Shown piece by piece: positions 20,274 through 29,109 of a stretch of 64,000 bases of DNA; position 1 is the stretch's first letter; each line of letters starts with the position of its first letter. The translations under genes and the position numbers were made by a program. The stretch spans positions 49,620 to 113,619 of the forward strand of contig JADJVK010000017.1 in assembly GCA_016710625.1 (NCBI GenBank), in the 5' to 3' direction. The notes beneath the pieces are model-generated. The model was not told the DNA's origin, searched no databases, and saw only the letters and a program-made list of their open reading frames with translations. The DNA comes from Saprospiraceae bacterium. Lineage in GTDB: Bacteria; Bacteroidota; Bacteroidia; Chitinophagales; Saprospiraceae.

Positions 20274-21020
20274 TTATTTTATTTTTCCCATATTCCAATA
20301 CAAACTCAAAGCTTCTTTTTTCTGATTATCTAATCGGTAACTAATATTTTCTTTGAAATAAGTAAGAATATCAAAATTGGGCACCACTAATTTTTTAACT
20401 AATTCATTTATTTTACTAATGCCTAATTCGAAAGCCTTGTTCATGGTCTCAATGGTTTGTCTTTCAATCTTTTGAGTAGTTATCCAAGCTGCAAAAACAA
20501 AAGGAAGTCCCGTCATTTCTTTCCAAATATTAGATAAATCATAGGCATATTTGTACTTATTTTCAAGCCCAATAGATTTATCACCGATGACCAATGCGGC
20601 TTCGTTTGCTTTTAATTCGACATTCGATATTTCAATATTATTGATAAAAGTAGGAGATATTTTCCAATAAAATTCACATAAAATCCTTGTTAGAATTGCA
20701 GAAGTTCTGGAATGATTATCCAAAAAAATGGAGTTCACTTCATCTATAACAGTATTGCTAAAAAGCATAACTGTTTTCACAAAACCATCAGAACCAATAC
20801 AATAGTCTGTAATAATTGATGCATTTGGAATGGATGGAATCATTGCCACAGGCACTAATCCAATAGTGCTAGTGCCATTCAAAAGGCTAACTGCACAATT
20901 GGAGGGGTTTTCTAGTTTTATGTTAAACATGGTCTGATCCAAACCCAATAATTCTAAACCATATAGTAGTGGTTTGGTATTCAAATAACTTACTGCTGTC
21001 AAATTTATTTTCTCGTCCAT
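20274..21020 (-). CDS. mqnA: Chorismate dehydratase MqnA (menaquinone biosynthesis, futalosine pathway)
   Basis: 248 residues, the normal size of the family. The N-terminus 'LTAVSYLNTKPLLYGLE' and the segments 'LENPSNCAVSLLNGTSTIGLVPVAMI', 'LDNHSRTSAILTRIL', 'AALVIGDKSI', 'YDLSNIWKEMTGLPFVFAAW' are the MqnA pattern. MqnA removes water from chorismate to give 3-[(1-carboxyvinyl)oxy]benzoate, the first step of the futalosine route to menaquinone. This suggests that menaquinone is made by Mqn enzymes rather than the classical Men route. The protein has a periplasmic-binding-protein fold but no signal peptide, consistent with a cytoplasmic enzyme. Other mqn genes are not in the window. Confidence 0.93.
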   Translation of the reverse strand: MDEKINLTAVSYLNTKPLLYGLELLGLDQTMFNIKLENPSNCAVSLLNGTSTIGLVPVAMIPSIPNASIITDYCIGSDGFVKTVMLFSNTVIDEVNSIFLDNHSRTSAILTRILCEFYWKISPTFINNIEISNVELKANEAALVIGDKSIGLENKYKYAYDLSNIWKEMTGLPFVFAAWITTQKIERQTIETMNKAFELGISKINELVKKLVVPNFDILTYFKENISYRLDNQKKEALSLYWNMGKIK

Positions 21021-21097
21021 ACCTTCTTTTCAATCAAAAATTACTTATTTCTACAATATCAAACAGCAATATTAAAATAAAGTTAAGTCTTTCATTC

Positions 21098-21105
21098 TAT
21101 CTTTG
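21098..21105 (+). promoter_or_regulatory. Putative -7 element for tex (TATCTTTG)
   Basis: TATCTTTG fits TAnnTTTG and overlaps the TTG at 21103. This makes that codon unlikely as a start and supports the ATG at 21121, with a very short leader. Confidence 0.45.
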
Positions 21106-21120
21106 CAGGAATTATTGTGT

Positions 21121-23244
21121 ATGGAGAAAAGTTTTATTAGAAAGATTGCGATTTTGCTGGATTTGAGCCAGCAACAAGTGGAACAGACACTTAATTTATT
21201 GTCAGATGGAGCCACAATACCTTTTATTTCCCGATATCGAAAAGAACAAACAGGATCGTTGGATGAGGTGGTGATAGCTGAGATTCAATCCTATCATCAG
21301 AAATTATTAGATCTTGAAAAGCGAAAATTAACGATAATTGAAGCTATTGCGGAGCAAGGAAAACTGACAGAGGAGCTCAAAAATAAAATTTTAGCATCTG
21401 AATTGATTTCCGAATTGGAAGATTTGTATCTACCCTACAAGAAAAAGCGGAAGACAAGAGCAATGATTGCCAAAGAATTTGGCTTGGAGCCCTTGGCACA
21501 TTGGTTGTTATCGCAGACCAATAAATCTATTGAAATTGAAGCAGAAAAATATATTTCTGAGCAAGTTAAAGATGCCGAAGCAGCTTTGCAAGGAGCAAGG
21601 GATATAATTGCTGAAATGGTGAATGAGGATGAATTGAGTAGGCAGAAAATTAGAAATCTGTTTGAAAGAGAAGCAGTTATTGTTTCTAAAGTGGCAAAAG
21701 GAAAAGATGAAGAAGGGAAACAATACAAGGATTATTTTGAATTTAATGAGTTATTGAAAAAATGCCCATCGCATCGTTTATTAGCAATTTTGAGGGGAGA
21801 AACGGAAGGGTTTTTAAGAGTAGAAGTCGCTCCTGAAGAAGAAAAAGCGATTTTTATATTAGAAAATTTATTTCTTACTGCTAAAAATGAATCGAGCCAA
21901 CAAGTAAAATTAGCAATTGAAGATGCCTATAAAAGATTGTTGCAACCATCCATTGAAACGGAAACTAGAAATATAGCAAAAGAAAAGGCTGATATTGAAG
22001 CAATTAGAGTTTTTGGTACGAACCTAAGACAATTGTTGTTAGCAGCACCGCTTGGTCAAAAAAGAGTTTTGGCAATTGACCCTGGATTTAGAACTGGTTG
22101 CAAGGTGGTTTGTTTGGATGAAAACGGTAACCTGCTGCATAAAACAACTATTTTCCCCCATCCACCACAAAATGATGTGAAAGAAGCAACTTACAAAGTT
22201 GAAAACCTAGTACATCAATATGAAATTGATGCTATTGCGATTGGAAATGGAACTGCTGGTAGAGAATCTATGGACTGGTTGAAAAGTACTCCAATTGCTA
22301 ATCATGTTCAACTTTTTATGGTGAATGAAAGTGGAGCCTCCATTTATTCAGCATCAGCCGTTGCAAGAGAAGAGTTTCCAGAGGAGGATGTTACAGTGAG
22401 GGGTTCAATATCAATTGGTAGAAGGCTTGCTGACCCATTAGCTGAATTGGTGAAAATTGACCCAAAATCAATTGGTGTTGGGCAATATCAACATGATGTG
22501 AATCAGATTTTGCTGAAAGGAGCTTTGGATCGGGAAGTGGAAAGCTGTGTGAATAGTGTGGGTGTCAATATCAATACAGCCAGCAAGCATTTGTTGACTT
22601 ATGTTTCTGGTTTGGGACCCGTTTTAGCTCAAAATATAGTAAATTATCGAAGTGAAAATGGTGCTTTTAGCCAACGTTCAGAATTGAAAAAAGTACCTAG
22701 GATGGGCGAAAAAGCTTTCGAACAATGTGCTGGTTTCTTGAGAATTCGGGATGGGAAAAATATATTGGACAATACTGGAGTACATCCTGAGCGGTATGAT
22801 TTGGTGAAAAATATTGCGAAAGATGTAGGAACAGATGTCGCTAATCTGGTGAATGATAAGAAATTGCGACAACAGATTGATTTGAAAAAATATGTATCAA
22901 AAGAGGTGGGATTGCCAACCTTACAAGATATTTTAAAAGAATTAGACAAACCTGGGTTGGACCCTAGAGGGGAGGCGAAAGCCTTCGAATTTGGAAATGT
23001 CAAATCGATGGATGACCTACAAATAGGCATGGTTTTACCAGGGATAGTGACGAATATTACAAATTTTGGAGCTTTTGTAGATATTGGTATCAAACAAGAT
23101 GGAATGGTGCATATTTCAAAAATAACCCATAAATTCATCAAAGATCCTGCTGAAGTTTTAAAATTAAATCAACAAGTTGACGTTAAAGTAATGGAGGTCG
23201 ATATTGCCAGAAAAAGAGTAAATTTATCAATAAAAGATGTATAG
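21121..23244 (+). CDS. tex: Tex-family RNA-binding protein (YhgF-like)
   Basis: 707 residues from the ATG at 21121 (MEKSFIRKIAILLDLSQQQVEQTL). Domain order fits Tex exactly. It has an N-terminal helical region with 'DGATIPFISRYRKEQTGSLDE', a YqgF/RNase H-like domain 'VLAIDPGFRTGCKVVCLDENG', helix-hairpin-helix units 'NTASKHLLTYVSGLGPVLAQNIV' and 'VPRMGEKAFEQCAGFLRI', and a C-terminal S1 domain 'GMVLPGIVTNITNFGAFVDIGI'. Tex binds nucleic acid and is linked to transcription and RNA turnover. Its last codons overlap by eight bases the start of the MbnP-like lipoprotein gene, so read-through from the tex promoter may serve the following cluster. The reading frame is intact. Confidence 0.96.
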   Translation: MEKSFIRKIAILLDLSQQQVEQTLNLLSDGATIPFISRYRKEQTGSLDEVVIAEIQSYHQKLLDLEKRKLTIIEAIAEQGKLTEELKNKILASELISELEDLYLPYKKKRKTRAMIAKEFGLEPLAHWLLSQTNKSIEIEAEKYISEQVKDAEAALQGARDIIAEMVNEDELSRQKIRNLFEREAVIVSKVAKGKDEEGKQYKDYFEFNELLKKCPSHRLLAILRGETEGFLRVEVAPEEEKAIFILENLFLTAKNESSQQVKLAIEDAYKRLLQPSIETETRNIAKEKADIEAIRVFGTNLRQLLLAAPLGQKRVLAIDPGFRTGCKVVCLDENGNLLHKTTIFPHPPQNDVKEATYKVENLVHQYEIDAIAIGNGTAGRESMDWLKSTPIANHVQLFMVNESGASIYSASAVAREEFPEEDVTVRGSISIGRRLADPLAELVKIDPKSIGVGQYQHDVNQILLKGALDREVESCVNSVGVNINTASKHLLTYVSGLGPVLAQNIVNYRSENGAFSQRSELKKVPRMGEKAFEQCAGFLRIRDGKNILDNTGVHPERYDLVKNIAKDVGTDVANLVNDKKLRQQIDLKKYVSKEVGLPTLQDILKELDKPGLDPRGEAKAFEFGNVKSMDDLQIGMVLPGIVTNITNFGAFVDIGIKQDGMVHISKITHKFIKDPAEVLKLNQQVDVKVMEVDIARKRVNLSIKDV

Positions 23245-24073
23245 ATTTTTATTCCTAATTGTTTTGTTTTTAGCAGCTTGTGTGCAACCGAAAGAAGGGT
23301 GTACAGATATTTCTGCTTCAAATTATAACGCAGCAGCTGATGTGGATTGTTGTGCAAAAATTGGAGCAACCTGCTGTTGCACATACCCACAACTTCGATT
23401 GGAGATTTACAATTTTTCGGATACAAATAAATACTTACAACAGTTTTTTAGGGATAAAAACGACCATATTTTTTCTTTGGAGAAGTCCTATTTTTATCTG
23501 TCAGATATCAAATTGTACGACCAAAATGGTCAAGCTTTTGTCACCACCGATACTGTGGGTATATTTCCAGTGGGAAGTAATTCGACGACTTCAGAAATTA
23601 AATTAAATAATATTTATAGAGTATTTCCATCAAAAAATAGCAGTTTTACGGGTTTGGATGGGAGGACTTTCAGAAAGTATGGCACTTTTACTAAAATCAG
23701 TTTTGTTTTGGGAGTGATGGATGATTTAGTAACGAATGATGCTTCAAAATTAGACCCCAATAAACCCTTGGGTTTGAATACAGATACCCTTTGGACTGCA
23801 CAAAATGGGTATGTTCACTATGGTATCCAAATCAAACAAGATACTGGTGTGAATGAGCAAATTAGACTTGATGCTACTGGCAATTCTGCTAGAAAAAATG
23901 TAACTTTACCTTTCAAATACAACCTGAATACAAAAGAAAGTTTTGATGTTTTAGTTAAAATGAAGATAGACTATAATAAATGGTTTGACGGAGTCGATAT
24001 TAAAGCAGATAAACAAACTATTTTGGATAAATTAGGGGTTAATATCGTGAATTCATTTTCAATAATCGAATAA
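23237..24073 (+). CDS. MbnP-like lipoprotein with Cys-rich N-terminus
   Basis: 278 residues. A lipoprotein signal 'MYRFLFLIVLFLAAC' is followed by a Cys-rich stretch 'GCTDISASNYNAAADVDCC', then CAKIGATCCC. The rest follows the MbnP family: strand-rich 'LRLEIYNF', 'YFYLSDIKLYDQNGQ', 'LGVMDDLVTNDASKLDPNKPLG', 'LWTAQNGYVHYGIQIK'. MbnP proteins are periplasmic copper-binding partners of MbnH; in methanotrophs MbnH oxidises a Trp of MbnP to kynurenine. The Trp in 'DTLWTAQNGY' falls in the segment that carries the conserved Trp in MbnP. It is the first of two MbnP-like genes here, directly upstream of a di-haem peroxidase. Copper as ligand is inferred from the family. Confidence 0.75.
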   Translation: MYRFLFLIVLFLAACVQPKEGCTDISASNYNAAADVDCCAKIGATCCCTYPQLRLEIYNFSDTNKYLQQFFRDKNDHIFSLEKSYFYLSDIKLYDQNGQAFVTTDTVGIFPVGSNSTTSEIKLNNIYRVFPSKNSSFTGLDGRTFRKYGTFTKISFVLGVMDDLVTNDASKLDPNKPLGLNTDTLWTAQNGYVHYGIQIKQDTGVNEQIRLDATGNSARKNVTLPFKYNLNTKESFDVLVKMKIDYNKWFDGVDIKADKQTILDKLGVNIVNSFSIIE

Positions 24074-24080
24074 TTGAGTT

Positions 24081-24836
24081 ATGAGGAATTTAGTATTTTT
24101 TATATTGGGTATTGTTTTAATCTTTTCAAGTTGCGACAAAACTACTACTCCTACACCAACACCAACCAATACTAAGTTGAACCTTGTTTTTAATGGAAAA
24201 TATAATGGAGCAGATTTGGTGATGGGGAAAAGCTATAGTTTTAAAGATACCTTTAATATTAGTTTTTTTTATACAACATTAATTTTAACCAATATAAAGT
24301 TGGTGAATGAAACAAACGATACAATAAGTTTAAGTGATGCTAGTTTTGTAAATTTGTCAAAGGAAAGTGCAGAAACTGCTAGTAAATGAGATACGAATGT
24401 ATATAATGGCATAAAAGCTGGAAATTATAAATCAATTTTATTCAATTTAGGCGTAGCTCCTGCTGCAAATGCGAAATTGCCATCGGAATATAAAGTAGCG
24501 CCATTATCTGAAGAAGAGAATTATTGGGTGGCTTGGAATAGCTTTATTTTCACAAAAACGGAAGGTTCACTTTTGAATAGTTCAAATAAATATGTGAGTC
24601 CTTTTGTATATCATACTGGTGGTAATGCTGCCTTGAGAAGTTTTACTTTTAATAAATCCTTCACCATAAATGAAAATACAATATTGAAATTTGAGGTAGA
24701 TTACAAGAAAGTATTATTTGATAAAAATGGAGTTGCCTTGGATGTGTTGAATAACCAATCCTCACATAAGCCTGGAGATGAGCCAATTAACAATTTTTTA
24801 ATGGACAATTTCAAAAATGCTTTAACCATTCTTTAG
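24081..24836 (+). pseudogene. Second MbnP-like lipoprotein, interrupted by an in-frame TGA
   Basis: Two open stretches lie in the same frame, separated only by TGA at 24387-24389. Read through, they give 251 residues: lipoprotein signal 'MRNLVFFILGIVLIFSSC', a Thr/Pro linker, then MbnP landmarks 'LNLVFNGKYNG', 'TTLILTNIKLV', 'YKSILFNLGVAP', 'YWVAWNSFIFTKTEGS' and 'SPFVYHTGG'. The Trp-rich 'YWVAWNSF' matches the MbnP segment containing the Trp modified in methanotrophs. The codon could have been CGA (Arg) or GGA (Gly). No reading-frame change is involved, unlike the other lesions in the window. It lies seven bases after the first MbnP-like gene and one base before the peroxidase gene, so all three are surely co-transcribed. 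Whether the stop is real or an error is undecided. Confidence 0.75.
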
Positions 24837-24837
24837 T

Positions 24838-25920
24838 ATGAAGCAATTTTTAATAGTACTTTTTCTTTTTTCGTTATTGTTTAGCTGTAAGAAAGACGAA
24901 CGACCTTATGTTCCAACCCCAGTTGTTATCAAAAAACCTAATAAGATTTACGCCGATATGATTATCCCAGCTGATAATCCTATCACAGAAGAGGGCGTTT
25001 TATTAGGAAGAAGGTTGTTTTATGATCCGATTTTATCAAGTGACAGTACAATGGGATGTTTTTCTTGCCACAAACAAGAGTTTGCCTTTACCGATGGGTT
25101 GGCAATGAGTAAAGGTGTAACAGGGGAATTCGGAAAGAGAAGCTCCATGAGTTTGGTGGATGTAGGTTTTTTTGACAATAGTTTGTTTTGGGATGGAAGG
25201 TCACCAGTACTTGAAGATCAGGCACTTCGCCCTGTAGAAGACCCAATTGAACTGCACCAGAAGTGGCCAAATATAGTAGTGAAGCTGAAAAGACATCCAA
25301 CCTATCCTGATTATTTCAGAAAAGCATTTGGAATAAAATACACTTCCGAAATTACTAAAGAATTGGCTGCAAAAGCGATTGCACAATTTGAAAGAACAAT
25401 TGTTAGTACTGGTGTCACCAAATATGACCAATATAGAAATGGAAATGTAGATGTCTTTGATGATGATGAATTGGATGGTTATTATTTGTTTTTTAATGCA
25501 AGCTCTTTTTTACCAGATGCACAGTGTGGTCATTGTCATAGTGGTGCTTTACTTTCAGATAATCGATATTTGAATAATGGAATTGACACTGTAGTCACTT
25601 TGGAGGATTTTAAAGACAAAGGATATGGCGTCACTACTGGTAATGTCAATGACAATGGAAGATTTAGGGTGCCAACTTTAAGAAATGTAATGTTGACAGC
25701 GCCTTATATGCACGATGGAAGGTTTAAAACCATAGATGAGGTGATGGATCATTATATAAGTGGTGGGCATTATGCTACAAATGTGGACCCAATTATGAAT
25801 CAATTGAGAGCACAAAAAAAGATTTCTAAAATACAACGTAATCAAGTTATTGCTTTTTTGAAAACCCTTACGGATACTGCATTAATCAATAACCCAGCCT
25901 ACAAAAACCCATTCAAATAA
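24838..25920 (+). CDS. Di-haem cytochrome c peroxidase / MauG-MbnH-type lipoprotein
   Basis: 360 residues with lipoprotein signal 'MKQFLIVLFLFSLLFSC'. Two haem-binding sites are visible: CFSCHK near residue 79 and CGHCHS near residue 230. Family blocks are 'GRRLFYDPILSSDSTMGCFSCH', 'LFWDGRSPVLEDQALRPVEDPIE', 'FERTIVSTG' and 'RVPTLRNVMLTAPYMHDGRFKTIDEVMDHY'. Members either reduce hydrogen peroxide (CcpA) or, as MauG and MbnH, modify Trp residues in a partner protein. Its position directly after two MbnP-like genes supports the second reading, but this cannot be settled from sequence. It acts in the periplasm. The reading frame is intact. Confidence 0.88.
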   Translation: MKQFLIVLFLFSLLFSCKKDERPYVPTPVVIKKPNKIYADMIIPADNPITEEGVLLGRRLFYDPILSSDSTMGCFSCHKQEFAFTDGLAMSKGVTGEFGKRSSMSLVDVGFFDNSLFWDGRSPVLEDQALRPVEDPIELHQKWPNIVVKLKRHPTYPDYFRKAFGIKYTSEITKELAAKAIAQFERTIVSTGVTKYDQYRNGNVDVFDDDELDGYYLFFNASSFLPDAQCGHCHSGALLSDNRYLNNGIDTVVTLEDFKDKGYGVTTGNVNDNGRFRVPTLRNVMLTAPYMHDGRFKTIDEVMDHYISGGHYATNVDPIMNQLRAQKKISKIQRNQVIAFLKTLTDTALINNPAYKNPFK

Positions 25921-25923
25921 CAG

Positions 25924-26580
25924 ATGAAGTATCTAATTTTGCTCCTTTTATTTGCTTCATTCCAAATGAATGCCCAGTTTGACAGACATTTCAATTTAAT
26001 CATTGGAAATGGCTGGAGTGGAAGATACGAACCTGATAATGGGACTAATGGATCAGATATAAAATTCAATCGGGTTTTTAGAAGTAGTTTTATGACTGGA
26101 ATTGGGTTTAACTTCGATTTTATAAAAAGATCGAGTTTTGAAACCAATTTAGTTTTCCAGCAAAGTGGGACTATGAACCAGATAGAAATCAACAATGTAG
26201 TTGTCAATAGCACAAGACTTTCAGCATTCAGTGTTCAACTTGCTTTAGCCTATAAATATGCATGGATCAAAAAAAAGCATTTTTCTCTATTGAGTAAAAC
26301 TGGATTTATCACTGCTTTTCCAATATTATTTGCATTGGAGGAAAAATCTGGTAGCTTTCAAAATAACCACGAATTTCCAGCAAGTAGTTTGATAGATAGG
26401 GTTGTATATTTTCCCTATTATATTGGAATTTCTACAAAATTTCGAGATTTTGAGCTGGGGTTAACCTATGCTTATTGTCCTTCATCAGACATAAATAAAT
26501 CATTTGGTAGGTTTAGTTTTATAGACAGTCAATCGTTTTTGACGAATTTGCAATTAGAGTTGAGTTATCGGATTTATTAG
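25924..26580 (+). CDS. Outer-membrane beta-barrel-like protein of the MbnP/peroxidase cluster
   Basis: 218 residues with signal peptide 'MKYLILLLLFASFQMNAQ', starting three bases after the peroxidase stop. The mature part alternates polar and hydrophobic residues in the manner of amphipathic beta-strands, ending 'NLQLELSYRIY' with a terminal aromatic residue, as outer-membrane barrels do. Small size suggests an eight- to ten-stranded barrel. It is paralogous to the next gene. No family name is recognised. Because it is coupled to the MbnP-like genes, a role in metal or small-molecule passage is possible, but this is inference. Confidence 0.7.
   Translation: MKYLILLLLFASFQMNAQFDRHFNLIIGNGWSGRYEPDNGTNGSDIKFNRVFRSSFMTGIGFNFDFIKRSSFETNLVFQQSGTMNQIEINNVVVNSTRLSAFSVQLALAYKYAWIKKKHFSLLSKTGFITAFPILFALEEKSGSFQNNHEFPASSLIDRVVYFPYYIGISTKFRDFELGLTYAYCPSSDINKSFGRFSFIDSQSFLTNLQLELSYRIY
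26545..26579 (+). repeat. 35-base direct repeat, copy 1
   Basis: The end of the first barrel gene differs by one base from 27203-27237 at the end of the second. The two genes are much less alike upstream of this block, which suggests local gene conversion or strong selection on the C-terminal strand. Confidence 0.8.
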
Positions 26581-26587
26581 GTGAAAT

Positions 26588-27238
26588 ATGAGATTGATTA
26601 TATGTTTTTTATTACTTCTTTTTTATAATACTTTGATTGCACAAAGTAAAAAAAGTATATATCTTAATATCAGTTATGGATTAAGTGGAAATAAAAATGT
26701 TTATTATTTTAATGGGTTATCTGAATTAGGATGCGATAGATATTTTAACTCCCATAGAAAAAGTTTAACAACTGGTATCGGTTATAATCTTCCTATTGGA
26801 AGTAATTTTAGTTTTGATGGAAATGTAATATTTGGGTTAACTGGGTTTAAGAGAATATTAAAGAATGTAGATACATTAGTATCAAAAAAAGAGTATTCTG
26901 TTCTATCCTTAATGACTTCATTATCAGCTATGTGTAAAATTATAAAAGTTGATAAAGTTGCAATTTGTTTGAAAGGAGGCATTACATTATACCATCCATT
27001 AAAAGTTTATTTAGAAGAAGCTGATGGAAGAACAAATAGTGAAAAGCTTATTATAAATAATAACTTTTTTGAATATTCAAAAATTAACTTTCTTCTAAAT
27101 ACTGGAGTTAGTTTTTTGGTAAATAACTACAGATTTTCAATGATTTATTGCTTTGTTCCAACCTTTGAAAATTCATTTTTTGATAAGAGGAATCTATTTA
27201 ATAATTTGCAATTAGAGTTGAGTTATAGGATTTATTAA
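26588..27238 (+). CDS. Outer-membrane beta-barrel-like protein, paralogue
   Basis: 216 residues with signal peptide 'MRLIICFLLLLFYNTLIAQ'. Its layout matches the preceding gene: 'TTGIGYNL' against 'MTGIGFNF', 'SVLSLMTSLSAMCKI' against 'SAFSVQLALAYKYA', and an identical last 11 residues (NLQLELSYRIY). It begins seven bases after its neighbour's stop. Codon use is more AT-rich than the first copy. It probably arose by tandem duplication. Function unknown. Confidence 0.68.
   Translation: MRLIICFLLLLFYNTLIAQSKKSIYLNISYGLSGNKNVYYFNGLSELGCDRYFNSHRKSLTTGIGYNLPIGSNFSFDGNVIFGLTGFKRILKNVDTLVSKKEYSVLSLMTSLSAMCKIIKVDKVAICLKGGITLYHPLKVYLEEADGRTNSEKLIINNNFFEYSKINFLLNTGVSFLVNNYRFSMIYCFVPTFENSFFDKRNLFNNLQLELSYRIY
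27203..27237 (+). repeat. 35-base direct repeat, copy 2
   Basis: Second copy of the block at 26545-26579, with one mismatch. Confidence 0.8.
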
Positions 27239-27376
27239 ACGTAAGAAGCTAAATATTTAAATTTTTTTGGCACCAATTTTATCCTAGAATTACATTATCA
27301 ATTGTACTAAAGCAGCTGTTAAAGATATTATAGCGTTAAGAAAAGTATTAAATAAACTTATTAAATAATATAACTT

Positions 27377-28669
27377 ATGAAAAATTTATTGATTGCTATT
27401 GCATTTCTATGTTCCGCTTATTTGCATGCTCAAAAAACAGACACTACCAAATATAATTATTCCAATTTTAGATGCTATGATATTAGTTATCGTGCTTTGA
27501 ATTTGACTTTGAATGGTGGAATGAATTACTCTGGAGTGAATAGTTATTTAGTTGATTTTCAAGGAAATGGGGATTTTAGTCTAGGTTATAATAAATATGT
27601 CAACAAACCATTGTTTCAAAAAAATACAACAATATTTGTGAATAGTGCATTTGATTATAATAAGTATGAAACTCAGATCATACCTCAAATTGTAACTACT
27701 ACTAAGAATTCACAGTATTTTTATACTTTATACAGCAATACCAACAGGTATTACAACACAAAAGGTAGGTATTTCGAAGTTAGCCCAGAATTAGTAATTT
27801 CAAATCAATCTGATAACACAAAGAATGATTTGTCCAATACTAGTAATCAGCATTTTAATTTTAATGTAAAAGTAGATTTAGGATATGGTATAGGTAGGAT
27901 TGATCCAATCACACAAGTTTTTGCTGCAAAATTTATCTATGATGACCTGAGAAAAGAGGGCGTTTTGAAAGATAAAGTTTCTGAAAGTCAATTATTTGAA
28001 TTAGCAAGTGAGATGACAAAAATGCAAAATTTGCGATTTTTGGATAGCAGAAGAAGAAATGTAAAACAAATAATTACTTTAAATAAATTGCTGAATAGTC
28101 AATTGAATTTGAGTGAAGAGGAAAAATATATTACCAGTTCTGTTTTAATGGATAATTGGTTTTTTGCAGGATTGAATGCGAGAAATTCTGGCAAAAGGCA
28201 TTCTTTTAAGATGAGTCCCTTTTATAATTATTCCTATTTGAATGGAAATAAAAGCGATCAAATTGGTATGAATTTATCTTATAACTTCGATCATGAAAAA
28301 CCAATCAATCAATATTTTCAATTTTTTCAGAATTATAGTGTTGGATTGTCACCTAGTTCTAAACCTTTATTAAATATAAAACCTAATTTTAATTTAGATA
28401 TATTATTTAATGCAAAAGTCGGTTTTGGTTATTATCCAAGTTCTAGAACATCTATTGAGACTTATGTAACCATTTCTGATTTTGTTAAAAATAATTTAGA
28501 TATCCTTAATAAAAGTGATTATTTAAATTTCGGACTCTATACTAAAGTTAATTACTTCATTAACTATAATACTAAACTTTTTGCTACATTGAATTATTAC
28601 GGTGTTTATAAAAATAATAACTTTAATAACTTTAATTTCAATTTTGGAATTTTGCATTCTTTCTTTTAA
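27377..28669 (+). CDS. Secreted outer-membrane beta-barrel-like protein, unknown
   Basis: 430 residues with signal peptide 'MKNLLIAIAFLCSAYLHAQ'. The sequence is rich in Asn, Tyr, Phe and Ser and made of alternating beta-strands, for example 'FEVSPELVISNQ', 'FNFNVKVDLGYGIGRID', 'HSFKMSPFYNYSYL' and 'QIGMNLSYNF'. It ends 'FNFNFGILHSFF' with a terminal Phe, typical of an outer-membrane barrel. A helical insert lies at about residues 185-260 ('ELASEMTKMQNLRFLDSRRR'). A 138-base gap separates it from the barrel pair, so it may have its own promoter. No family was recognised. Confidence 0.65.
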   Translation: MKNLLIAIAFLCSAYLHAQKTDTTKYNYSNFRCYDISYRALNLTLNGGMNYSGVNSYLVDFQGNGDFSLGYNKYVNKPLFQKNTTIFVNSAFDYNKYETQIIPQIVTTTKNSQYFYTLYSNTNRYYNTKGRYFEVSPELVISNQSDNTKNDLSNTSNQHFNFNVKVDLGYGIGRIDPITQVFAAKFIYDDLRKEGVLKDKVSESQLFELASEMTKMQNLRFLDSRRRNVKQIITLNKLLNSQLNLSEEEKYITSSVLMDNWFFAGLNARNSGKRHSFKMSPFYNYSYLNGNKSDQIGMNLSYNFDHEKPINQYFQFFQNYSVGLSPSSKPLLNIKPNFNLDILFNAKVGFGYYPSSRTSIETYVTISDFVKNNLDILNKSDYLNFGLYTKVNYFINYNTKLFATLNYYGVYKNNNFNNFNFNFGILHSFF

Positions 28670-28829
28670 AAAGCTATATTTTTTAAGTGAATTTTTAGTA
28701 GAATTTTATTGGAAGAAAGTATATGTATTTGATAACTAATTGCATTATGTAATATAAATTATAGATTTTTTTTCAGAGTTATTTGTTTTATAAAATTTCA
28801 TGCTGTTTAATATATTGGAAAAGTTCGAT

Positions 28830-28861
28830 TTTGGCATTGAAATCAAAATGGATTATATTTG
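28830..28861 (+). promoter_or_regulatory. Bacteroidota promoter for the DUF433/DUF5615 pair
   Basis: TTTG at 28830-28833 and TATATTTG at 28854-28861 are spaced by 20 bases, a full match to the Bacteroidota -33/-7 consensus. The ATG at 28876 follows only 14 bases after the -7 element, so the transcript would have almost no leader. The rest of the gap 28670-28829 shows nothing else. Confidence 0.65.
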
Positions 28862-28875
28862 TATAAAATTTGATA

Positions 28876-29109
28876 ATGGATAATTTAGTTAATAGAATTA
28901 CAATTGACAATAATATTTGCAATGGTAAGCCAATCATTCGAGGAAAACGAATTACAGTTCAGACCATTTTGGAATTCTTAAGTGCAGGAGATTCAAAGGA
29001 AGAAATATTAAATCAGTATCCATCCTTAGTTTCTGAGGATATTGATGCTTGTTTAAGATATGCAGCTATTTTAATGAGTCACCAATATTCTACTAGATTA
29101 ATAGCATAA
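28876..29109 (+). CDS. DUF433 antitoxin-like protein
   Basis: 77 residues from the ATG at 28876 (MDNLVNRITIDNNICNGKP). A TTG six bases upstream is in frame but sits inside the promoter spacing. The DUF433 pattern is clear: 'ITIDNNICNGKPIIRGKRITVQTILEFLSAGDSKEEILNQYP', with the helix-turn-helix-like 'SVVSEDIDACLRYA'-type end. These proteins are the antitoxin partners of DUF5615 PIN-like proteins and may bind their own promoter. The stop TAA overlaps the ATG of the next gene (TAATG), so the two are translationally coupled. Confidence 0.9.
   Translation: MDNLVNRITIDNNICNGKPIIRGKRITVQTILEFLSAGDSKEEILNQYPSLVSEDIDACLRYAAILMSHQYSTRLIA

Noticed and set aside
28670..28829. Gap checked for a tRNA or small RNA because of a TTCGATT stretch
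   Set aside because: No cloverleaf pairing or conserved tRNA blocks could be found.
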